Assembly: GCA_035761805.1 (NCBI GenBank)
Contig: DASTQL010000139.1
Coordinates: 1 to 13,346 of the forward strand
Direction of reading: 5' to 3'
Source of the DNA: DASTQL01 sp035761805
GTDB lineage: Bacteria; Actinomycetota; Actinomycetes; Jiangellales; Jiangellaceae
Length of the DNA: 13,346 nucleotides
Made by a program: the position numbers and the translations under genes. This document shows, piece after piece, positions 6,544-12,777 of this stretch. A model generated the notes under the pieces. That model was not told where the DNA came from, searched no databases, and worked only from the letters and a program-made list of their open reading frames with translations. Within the stretch, counting starts at the first letter, position 1. Every line of letters starts with the position of its first letter.

Positions 6544-7404
6544 ATGAGCACCCCGAGCGAGGTCGAGCAGCCGCCCGGGCCGTCGCTCTCGCCGTCGCGC
6601 GCGGCCGACTTCATGGCCTGCCCGTTGCTCTACCGGTTCCGGGTGGTCGACCGGCTGCCTCAGCAGCCGACGCCCGAGGCCACGCGCGGCGCGGTGGTGC
6701 ACGCCGCACTGGAGCGCCTGTTCGACCTCCCCGCCGGGGCGCGGACCTCCGAGCGCGCACAGGCCCTGGTCCACCCCGCGTGGCAGCGGCTGGTCGATGA
6801 GGACCCCGAGCTGGCGGAGCTGTTCGCTGACGACACCGACGGCACCGGGATCGCCGCGTGGCTGGCCGGTGCGCAGGCCCTGGTCGCCCGCTACTTCGAC
6901 CTCGAGGACCCCACCCGGCTCGAGCCCGCCGAGCGCGAGGTCCTCGTCGAGACCGTCCTCGAGTCCGGGCTCCGCCTGCGAGGCTACGTCGACCGCCTCG
7001 ACGAGGCGCCGGCGACCGGCGACCTGCGGGTGGTCGACTACAAGACCGGGTCCGCCCCCGCGCCGGGGTTCGAGCAGCGGGCGATGTTCCAGCTGCGCTT
7101 CTACGCGCTCGTGCTCTGGCGGTTGCGGGGTCGGGTGCCCCGCGTGCTCCAGCTCCTCTACCTGGGCAGCCGGGAGGTCCTCAGCTACGAGCCGACCGAG
7201 GCCGACCTGCTCGCCACCGAGCGGCTGGTCGGTGCGCTGTGGACGGCCATCGACCGAGCCGACCGGGAGGGCGACTGGCGCCCCAACCCGAGCCGGCTCT
7301 GCGACAGGTGTGACCACCGGGCGCTCTGCCCGGCGTTCGGTGGGACTCCCCCGCCCCTCCCCGCGCCGAGTGCGTCGGCGCGGGACCTACCGTGTGGGCC
7401 GTGA
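6544..7404 (+). CDS. Stand-alone RecB/Cas4-like PD-(D/E)XK nuclease with putative Fe-S cluster
   Basis: Single-domain nuclease of 286 residues, resembling Cas4 and the C-terminal nuclease domain of RecB/AddB but without any helicase part. The N-terminal SPSRAADFMACPLLYRF carries Cys26; motif I is GAVVHAALERLF with His53; motif II is GYVDRLDE with Asp150; motif III is VVDYKTG with Asp165 and Lys167; the QLRFYAL helix supplies Gln183 and Tyr187. The C-terminal LCDRCDHRALCP gives Cys253, Cys256 and Cys262 (C-x2-C-x5-C), which with Cys26 make the four-cysteine pattern known to hold a 4Fe-4S cluster in Cas4 and AddB. It probably cuts single-stranded or frayed DNA ends during repair (inference). 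The ATG at 6544 is preceded by TACAGT; the frame stays open far upstream but only as antisense to the M50 gene. No cas genes or repeats are near. A similar gene lies beside trmI in Mycobacterium. Its stop overlaps the kinase start as GTGA. Confidence 0.88.
   Translation: MSTPSEVEQPPGPSLSPSRAADFMACPLLYRFRVVDRLPQQPTPEATRGAVVHAALERLFDLPAGARTSERAQALVHPAWQRLVDEDPELAELFADDTDGTGIAAWLAGAQALVARYFDLEDPTRLEPAEREVLVETVLESGLRLRGYVDRLDEAPATGDLRVVDYKTGSAPAPGFEQRAMFQLRFYALVLWRLRGRVPRVLQLLYLGSREVLSYEPTEADLLATERLVGALWTAIDRADREGDWRPNPSRLCDRCDHRALCPAFGGTPPPLPAPSASARDLPCGP
7360..7384 (+). repeat. Perfect 10-bp inverted repeat against the histidine-kinase -10 box
   Basis: Arms CCCGCGCCGA (7360-7369) and TCGGCGCGGG (7375-7384) are perfectly complementary, with the 5-base spacer GTGCG. 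It lies within the last codons of the RecB-like gene and ends 3 bases before the TACCGT -10 box of the kinase gene. It is a candidate operator for a dimeric regulator, possibly the response regulator encoded next; an mRNA hairpin is the alternative. Its placement mirrors the inverted repeat at the dop promoter. Confidence 0.6.
7388..7393 (+). promoter_or_regulatory. Candidate leaderless promoter -10 box of the histidine kinase gene
   Basis: TACCGT followed by 7 bases and the GTG at 7401, inside the 3' end of the RecB-like gene. No Shine-Dalgarno sequence is present. The box is identical to that of the ABC ATPase gene further down, which hints at co-regulation of the two operons. Confidence 0.42.
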
Positions 7405-8633
7405 CCGACTCGTCGCCCCGGCTCGGCGGGGGGTGGCTGAACGCCCACGAGCGGGTCGTCGACGCCGGCCTGACCGCCGCCGTGGCCGCCGGCAGCCTGG
7501 TGCTGCTCGTCACCTACCGGGGCTTCGCCGGGATCGACGACGGCGTCGAACACCGGGACGCGGACCTGCTCGGGGCGGCCCTCGTCCTCGCTCTCGCGGC
7601 CCCGCTCTGGTGGCGGCGGACCAGGCCGGTCACGGTCGCGGTCGTCGTCGCCGCCGCGGCACTGACCCTCGGCCTGCTCCAGTACGCCGCGCCCCTGGCC
7701 GGGGTCGCCATGTTGCTGGCGGGGTACGCGGCGGGGGCTTACGCCTCCTTCCGCCCCGGGGTCGCGGCGCTCGCGGTCATCAGCCTCTCCTCGACGAGCT
7801 ACCTCGTGTGGCTCGGGGCGGTTCACCCGGAGGTGCCCGGGACCGACCCGGGGAGCATCCTCCTCAACGTCGTCGCATTCTTGGGTGCCTGGGCGCTGGG
7901 ACGCGGGATGCGTAACCGTCGCCGCTACACCGACGAGCTCGTGGACCGCGCCGAACGGCTGGAGCGCACCCGGGCTGCCGAGGTCCGGGCGGCGCTTGCC
8001 GAGGAGCGTGCCCGCATCGCCCGAGAGCTGCACGACGTGGTCGCCCACCACGTCTCGGTGATGACCGTCCAGGCGGCCGCCGCCCGTCGGACGCTGGGGC
8101 GCGACCCGGCCCGCAGTGCCGAGGCCATGGCCGCCGTCGAGCACACCGGCCGCGACGCGCTCGCCGAGATGCGGCGCATCGTGGGGGTGCTGAGGGGGCC
8201 GGAGGCCGAACCGGAGGCGGACCCCCGAGCTCCACAGCCCGGCCTGACGGACCTCGCGGCACTCGTCAGCCAGGTCGGCGACGCCGGCCTGTCGGTCGAG
8301 ACGGAGGTCGAGGGTGAACGGCCATACGTCCCGCCCGGCGTGGACCTGACCGCCTTCCGGGTGGTCCAGGAGGCGTTGACGAACACGCTCAAGCACGCGG
8401 GCCCCACCCGGGCACGGGTGGTCATCCGCTACCTGCCCGGGGAGCTCGACGTGCGGGTGACCGACGAGGGCCGCGGGCTCGCGGCCGGCCTGGACGGGCA
8501 CATCCCTGGGCACGGCCTGCTCGGCATGCGCGAGCGGGTCGCCCTCTACGGGGGCACCCTCGATGCCCGGCCGCGAGACGGCGGCGGCTTCGACGTCCGG
8601 GCCAGGCTCCCGCTGGGGGAGACGGCCACGTGA
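7401..8633 (+). CDS. Membrane histidine kinase, NarL/DesK type (HisKA_3)
   Basis: Sensor kinase of a two-component system; 410 residues from the GTG at 7401. About six closely spaced membrane helices (near 22-38, 57-71, 77-93, 97-115, 119-140, 152-169) leave almost no external domain, so the stimulus is probably sensed in or at the membrane, as in LiaS or DesK (inference). A short linker helix (about 175-205) leads to the phosphoacceptor motif ARIARELHDVVAHH with His211. The HATPase_c domain shows the N-box QEALTNTLKH (Asn328), DEGRG (355-359) and GHGLLGMRERV (370-380). The GTG overlaps the RecB-like stop as GTGA, yet TACCGT lies 7 bases before it; an earlier in-frame GTG at 7392 falls inside that box and is rejected. 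Its own stop overlaps the response-regulator start as GTGA. The likely target is the adjacent ABC exporter. Confidence 0.92.
   Translation: MTDSSPRLGGGWLNAHERVVDAGLTAAVAAGSLVLLVTYRGFAGIDDGVEHRDADLLGAALVLALAAPLWWRRTRPVTVAVVVAAAALTLGLLQYAAPLAGVAMLLAGYAAGAYASFRPGVAALAVISLSSTSYLVWLGAVHPEVPGTDPGSILLNVVAFLGAWALGRGMRNRRRYTDELVDRAERLERTRAAEVRAALAEERARIARELHDVVAHHVSVMTVQAAAARRTLGRDPARSAEAMAAVEHTGRDALAEMRRIVGVLRGPEAEPEADPRAPQPGLTDLAALVSQVGDAGLSVETEVEGERPYVPPGVDLTAFRVVQEALTNTLKHAGPTRARVVIRYLPGELDVRVTDEGRGLAAGLDGHIPGHGLLGMRERVALYGGTLDARPRDGGGFDVRARLPLGETAT
8615..8621 (+). promoter_or_regulatory. Shine-Dalgarno site of the response regulator
   Basis: GGGGGAG, 8 bases before the GTG at 8630, inside the 3' end of the kinase gene. 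It supports the overlapping start and translation from the kinase mRNA. Confidence 0.5.
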
Positions 8634-9319
8634 CGGCCGACGGCGCCGGCCCGGTCCGGGTCCTCCTGGTGGACGACCAGCCCCTGCTGCGGACCGGGTT
8701 CCGGCTGATCCTGGAGGCCGAGGCGGGCATCACCGTGGTCGGCGAGTCCGGTGACGGCGCCGCGGCCGTGGACGACGCCCGGGCTCTGCAGCCGGACGTG
8801 GTGCTGATGGACGTCCGGATGCCCCGGATGGACGGCGTGGAGGCAACGCGTCGGATCACCGGGGCCGAGCGGAGCACGACACCGAGGGTGCTGGTACTGA
8901 CCACCTTCGACCTGGACGAGTACGTCGTCGAGGCGCTGCGGGCCGGGGCGAGCGGCTTCCTGCTCAAGGACGTGCCGGCCGAGGACCTGGTCGAGGCGAT
9001 CACGGTGGTGGCCCGGGGGGACGCGGTCGTGGCACCGGCGGTCATGCGACGGCTCCTCGACCGCTTCGCGGCCAGGCTGCCAGGCGCCGACGAGCCCACG
9101 CCGGCGCGGCTGGGCTCGCTGACCGATCGGGAGCGCCAGGTCCTCACCCTCGTGGCGCGCGGCCTCTCCAACGCCGAGATCGCGGCCGAGCTCGTGGTGT
9201 CCGAGACGACCGTCAAGACCCACGTGGGCAACGTCCTCATGAAGCTCGGGTTGCGTGACCGGGTGCAGGCGGCCGTGTTCGCCTACGAGAGCGGCCTGGT
9301 GCGGCCGGGGTCGCTGTGA
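8630..9319 (+). CDS. Response regulator, NarL/LuxR (FixJ) family
   Basis: DNA-binding response regulator paired with the upstream kinase; 229 residues, typical length. The receiver domain (about 8-125) has the acidic pair Asp15/Asp16, phosphoacceptor Asp61 in LMDVRMPRMDG, switch Thr91 or Thr92, and Lys113 in LLKDV. A linker is followed by a LuxR-type helix-turn-helix (about 163-222): LTDRERQVL, then GLSNAEIAAELVVSETTVKT with the recognition helix, then HVGNVLMKLGL. The GTG start at 8630 overlaps the kinase stop by 4 bases and has GGGGGAG upstream, so the two proteins are probably made in fixed proportion. Only 121 bases separate its stop from the ABC ATPase start; that gap contains inverted repeats and a promoter-like box, so the regulator may control the exporter (inference from context). 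Confidence 0.95.
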   Translation: MTADGAGPVRVLLVDDQPLLRTGFRLILEAEAGITVVGESGDGAAAVDDARALQPDVVLMDVRMPRMDGVEATRRITGAERSTTPRVLVLTTFDLDEYVVEALRAGASGFLLKDVPAEDLVEAITVVARGDAVVAPAVMRRLLDRFAARLPGADEPTPARLGSLTDRERQVLTLVARGLSNAEIAAELVVSETTVKTHVGNVLMKLGLRDRVQAAVFAYESGLVRPGSL

Positions 9320-9327
9320 GCGGAGCG

Positions 9328-9358
9328 GGGTCTCCACCCAGGGGAGGACGGGAGACCC
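9328..9358 (+). terminator. Stem-loop downstream of the response regulator
   Basis: Arms GGGTCTCC (9328-9335) and GGAGACCC (9351-9358) pair perfectly over 8 bases with a 15-base loop, starting 9 bases after the stop codon. No T-run follows, so it may be a U-less actinobacterial terminator or an mRNA-stabilising hairpin; an operator for the exporter is also possible. Confidence 0.4.
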
Positions 9359-9364
9359 GGCTGC

Positions 9365-9383
9365 CCCTCCCCCGGTCGGAGGG
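9365..9383 (+). repeat. Second short inverted repeat in the regulator-exporter gap
   Basis: CCCTCC (9365-9370) and GGAGGG (9378-9383) form a perfect 6-bp stem around a 7-base loop, directly after the larger stem-loop. A third, 5-bp repeat TCGCC/GGCGA lies at 9390-9404, 23 bases before the -10 box of the ATPase gene. In GC-rich DNA such short repeats can be chance. Confidence 0.35.
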
Positions 9384-9427
9384 CGGGACTCGCCGCGCGG
9401 GCGATCCACGACCCGGGCGACACCGCC

Positions 9428-9433
9428 TACCGT
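9428..9433 (+). promoter_or_regulatory. Candidate leaderless promoter -10 box of the ABC ATPase gene
   Basis: TACCGT followed by 7 bases and the GTG at 9441; no Shine-Dalgarno sequence lies between. The box and its spacing match those of the kinase gene. Confidence 0.45.
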
Positions 9434-9440
9434 CACCGGC

Positions 9441-10214
9441 GTGACCACCAAGCCCCCGCCCGAGCCCGAGCAGCCCGCCACCGCCGCCCGCGCCGTCGAC
9501 CTGACGAAGGTGTACGGCAGCGGGGAGACCCGTGTCATCGCCCTGGACGGGGTCAGCGTGGACTTCCCCCGCGGTCGCTTCACGGCGATCATGGGCCCGT
9601 CCGGATCGGGCAAGTCCACGCTCATGCACTGCATGGCGGCCCTGGACGAGGCGACGTCGGGGACCGTCGTCGTCGGGGACGTGGACCTCACCGGGCTCGG
9701 CGACCGGGACCTCACCCGGCTCCGGCGCGACCGGGTCGGCTTCGTCTTCCAGGCGTACAACCTCGTCCCGACGCTCACGGCGCGGGAGAACATCACGCTC
9801 CCGCTCGACATCGCCGGTCGCCGTCCCGATCCGACCTGGTTCGACCACGTCGTGTCGATCCTCGGCCTCGGCGACCGGCTCGACCACAAGCCGAGCGAGC
9901 TCTCGGGCGGCCAGCAACAGCGGGTGGCCTGCGCGCGGGCGCTCGTGAGCCGCCCCGAGATCGTGTTCGCGGACGAGCCCACGGGCAACCTGGACTCGCA
10001 CTCCAGTGCCGAGGTCCTGTCCTTCCTGCGCAGGTCGGTCCGGGAGTACGGCCAGACGGTGGTCATGGTGACCCACGACCCGGTGGCCGCGTCGTACGCG
10101 GACCGTGTGCTCTTCCTCGCCGACGGGCGGATCGTCGACGAGATGGCGGGCCCGACCGCCGAGGCGGTGCTGGAGCGGATGAAGCACTTCGACCAGGCGA
10201 GCGAGGTGGCCTGA
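9441..10214 (+). CDS. ABC transporter ATP-binding protein, MacB/LolD type
   Basis: Cytoplasmic ATPase that drives the FtsX-like permease encoded next; 257 residues. The start GTG 9441 adds a Pro-rich tail of about 15 residues before the domain. Walker A is GPSGSGKST (52-60), the Q-loop is VFQAYNLVP with Gln104, the signature is LSGGQ (154-158), Walker B is VFADEP (175-180) with catalytic Glu179, the D-loop is GNLDS (182-186), and the switch is His212 in MVTHD. The LSGGQQQRVACARAL wording and NLVPTLTARENI are characteristic of the MacB/LolD/FtsE group, which performs mechanical work on lipoproteins, peptides or drugs rather than classical uptake. One base separates its stop from the permease start, so the two form an operon. 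The substrate cannot be told from sequence; antimicrobial-peptide or envelope-stress export is plausible given the adjacent two-component system. Confidence 0.94.
   Translation: MTTKPPPEPEQPATAARAVDLTKVYGSGETRVIALDGVSVDFPRGRFTAIMGPSGSGKSTLMHCMAALDEATSGTVVVGDVDLTGLGDRDLTRLRRDRVGFVFQAYNLVPTLTARENITLPLDIAGRRPDPTWFDHVVSILGLGDRLDHKPSELSGGQQQRVACARALVSRPEIVFADEPTGNLDSHSSAEVLSFLRRSVREYGQTVVMVTHDPVAASYADRVLFLADGRIVDEMAGPTAEAVLERMKHFDQASEVA
10203..10209 (+). promoter_or_regulatory. Shine-Dalgarno site of the ABC permease
   Basis: GAGGTGG, 6 bases before the GTG at 10216 and within the last codons of the ATPase gene. It supports this start, one base after the ATPase stop. Confidence 0.5.
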
Positions 10215-10215
10215 C

Positions 10216-12777
10216 GTGGTCAGGGCAGCGCTGAAGAGCCTGCTCGCGCGCAAGCTCAGGCTGCTGCTGTCGGGTTTCGCCGTCGTGCTCGGCGTGGCCT
10301 TCGTCGCCGGTTCGCTGATCTTCACCGACACGCTCGAGCGGAGCTTCGAGCAGATCTTCGACCAGACCACGCCCGACGTCGTCGTCCGCCCGGCGTCCAC
10401 CTCGGCAGCCGCGGGGTCCTTCACCGGCGCCGACGCGCGCACGGTCCCGGGCGACCTCGTGGCGACCCTGGAGCGAGTGCCCGGGGTCGCCCGCGCCGAC
10501 GGGAACGTCTCCTCGCAGGGCGTGTACGTCGTCGGGACGAACGGCAGGGTCGTCGGGGCCGGTGGTGCGCCCGGCATCGCCGTGAACTGGAACGACGCCC
10601 CTGCCGCCGACGGCACGCAGGCGGTCACCGTCGTCGAAGGGCGGGTCCCCGAGCGGGCGGGCGAGGTCGCCATCGACCTCAAGACGGCGGCGTCGGCGGG
10701 TTACGGGGTCGGGGACACCGTCCCCCTGGTCTCCACCGGCGAGCAGCCGCAGCTGTCCGCCGAGCTGGTGGGGACGGTGCGGTTCGGCAGCACCGGCAAC
10801 CTGGTCGGGGCCACCCTGACCGTCTTCGAGACCGGGGCCGCCCAGGACCTGTTCCTCGGCGGGGCCGAGGCCTTCACCGACGTCGCCGTCACGACGGAGG
10901 ACGACGTCGGCGCCGCGGAGGTCGCCGAGTCCGTGGCCGCCGTGCTCCCGGACGGAATCGAGGCCCGGGTGGGCGAGGACGTCGCGGAGGAGAACCAGAC
11001 GGCCGTGCAGGAGGGACTCGGGTTCTTCAACACCTTCCTGCTGGTCTTCGCGGCCGTGGCACTGGTCGTCGGGACCTTCCTGATCCTCAACACGTTCACC
11101 ATCCTGGTCGCTCAGCGCACGCGTGAGCTCGCCCTCTTCCGTGCCCTGGGCGCCAGCCGCCGCCAGGTGACCGGGGCGGTCCTGCTCGAGGCGCTGGTCA
11201 CCGGCGTGCTGGCCGCGACGACCGGGCTGGTGCTCGGCTTCGGGCTCGCCCAGGGGCTCAAGGCGCTCTTCGGCACCATCGGGCTCGACCTCGGGCAGGC
11301 CGGCCTGGTCCTCCGGCCCCAGACCGCGCTCGCGGCGTACGTCGTCGGCGTGGTGGTCACGCTGATAGCGGCGTACGTGCCCGCACGACACGCGGCGCGG
11401 GTACCCCCGGTGGCGGCGATGCGCGACGACGTCAGCGTCCCCACCGCGTCACTGCACCGCAGGTCCGTCACCGGGGCCGCGTTGATCGCCCTCGGGGCGC
11501 TGGGCATGGCGCTGGGGCTCGCCGGCACCGGGTCGGGTTCCACGCCCGCGCTCCTGGTCGGCCTGGGCGTGCTCGGTGTGTTCCTCGGGACGGCCGTGCT
11601 GGCCCCGGTGATCGGACCACCCGTGGTCCGGGTCCTGGCGGCGCCCTACCCACGATGGTTCGGCTCCACCGGGCGGCTGGCGCGCGAGAACGCGCAACGC
11701 AACCCCCGCCGCACGGCCGCCACGGCATCGGCGCTGATGATCGGGCTGGCGCTCGTCACGGCGATGTCCGTGCTCGGTGCCTCCACCAGCGACAGCATCG
11801 ACCGGCTCGTCGACGACGGCCTGGAGGCGGACTACGTGGTCTCGAACGCCGTGCAGGTCCCGTTCTCGACCAGTGTCGCCCGCGACCTCGCCGCGGTGGA
11901 CGGGGTCGACGAGGTCGCGGCGTACCGGGTCGGCTTCGGCCAGGTCGGTGGGCAGGACACGTTCCTGGCGGCCTTCGACTCCGGCCCGATGCTGCGCGCG
12001 GTCACGGTCGAGCCGGCGACGGGGGACCTCGACACACTCGGCGACGGAACGGTGCTGCTGTCGGACGACCGCGCTGCCGTCGAGGGCCTCGCGGTCGGCG
12101 ACACGCTGGAGCTGACCCTGCCGGCGGGCACACAGGAGCTGGAGGTCGCCGGGACCTTCGCCACCAACCAGTTCATCGGCGCGCCCGTCGTCGTCTCGCC
12201 GGAGACGCTCGAGGAGGGAGGGGTGGCGCCGGCCGACAACCTCGTCTACGTCACCCGTTCACCGGACGCGGACCCGGAGGCGGTGACCGCGGGGCTGGAG
12301 GAGGCGCTGACGGGTCTGCCGACCGTGACCCTGAAGGACCAGGACGCCTTCGCCGCGGAGCAGCGAGCGCCCGTGAACCAGCTGCTGGCGATCGTCTACG
12401 CGCTGCTCGGCCTGGCGATCGTGATCGCGGCGCTGGGCATCGTCAACACCCTCGCGCTGTCGGTGATCGAGCGGACCCGCGAGGTCGGGCTCCTGCGTGC
12501 GGTAGGCATGAGCCGCCGCCAGCTGCGGACGATGGTCCGGCTGGAGGCCGTGGTCATCGCCGTCCTCGGAGCACTCCTCGGAGTCGCGCTGGGTCTGGTG
12601 TTCGGCATCAGCCTGCAGCGCGCGCTCGCCGGGCAGGGCATCGAGATCCTCTCCGTGCCATGGGGCCAGCTCTTCCTCTTCCTCGTCGCCGCCGGCCTCG
12701 TGGGGGTGCTCGCCGCCGTGTGGCCGGCCCGGCGCGCGGCGCGCCTGGACGTGCTCCGGGCGATCACGACGGAGTAG
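10216..12777 (+). CDS. ABC transporter permease with two FtsX-like domains (MacB type)
   Basis: Integral membrane partner of the preceding ATPase; 853 residues, the size of the duplicated FtsX/ABC3 permeases common in actinobacteria. About ten membrane helices are seen: near 17-36, 272-298, 320-346, 370-390, 419-437, 444-468, 500-521, 722-748, 776-800 and 818-838. Two large extracytoplasmic domains (about 40-268 and 522-718) with MacB-like periplasmic-core character lie between helices 1 and 2 and between 7 and 8. Each half carries the same cytoplasmic coupling motif, RTRELALFRALGASRRQ (301-317) and RTREVGLLRAVGMSRRQ (753-769), and each ends in a VPARHAAR or WPARRAAR helix, which shows an internal duplication. 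The GTG start is one base after the ATPase stop. The 3' end overlaps the convergent peptide-ABC gene by 14 bases. The exported substrate is unknown. Confidence 0.92.
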   Translation: MVRAALKSLLARKLRLLLSGFAVVLGVAFVAGSLIFTDTLERSFEQIFDQTTPDVVVRPASTSAAAGSFTGADARTVPGDLVATLERVPGVARADGNVSSQGVYVVGTNGRVVGAGGAPGIAVNWNDAPAADGTQAVTVVEGRVPERAGEVAIDLKTAASAGYGVGDTVPLVSTGEQPQLSAELVGTVRFGSTGNLVGATLTVFETGAAQDLFLGGAEAFTDVAVTTEDDVGAAEVAESVAAVLPDGIEARVGEDVAEENQTAVQEGLGFFNTFLLVFAAVALVVGTFLILNTFTILVAQRTRELALFRALGASRRQVTGAVLLEALVTGVLAATTGLVLGFGLAQGLKALFGTIGLDLGQAGLVLRPQTALAAYVVGVVVTLIAAYVPARHAARVPPVAAMRDDVSVPTASLHRRSVTGAALIALGALGMALGLAGTGSGSTPALLVGLGVLGVFLGTAVLAPVIGPPVVRVLAAPYPRWFGSTGRLARENAQRNPRRTAATASALMIGLALVTAMSVLGASTSDSIDRLVDDGLEADYVVSNAVQVPFSTSVARDLAAVDGVDEVAAYRVGFGQVGGQDTFLAAFDSGPMLRAVTVEPATGDLDTLGDGTVLLSDDRAAVEGLAVGDTLELTLPAGTQELEVAGTFATNQFIGAPVVVSPETLEEGGVAPADNLVYVTRSPDADPEAVTAGLEEALTGLPTVTLKDQDAFAAEQRAPVNQLLAIVYALLGLAIVIAALGIVNTLALSVIERTREVGLLRAVGMSRRQLRTMVRLEAVVIAVLGALLGVALGLVFGISLQRALAGQGIEILSVPWGQLFLFLVAAGLVGVLAAVWPARRAARLDVLRAITTE

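Noticed and set aside
6544..7404. CRISPR-associated Cas4
   Set aside because: No spaced direct repeats and no other cas genes occur in the window; the trmI neighbourhood matches the chromosomal RecB-like family.
7185..11391. Minus-strand open frames opposite the kinase, regulator and exporter genes (7185-8513, 8546-10066, 9237-10682, 10063-11391)
   Set aside because: The plus-strand genes have intact catalytic motifs throughout; the antisense frames have none and are compositionally biased.
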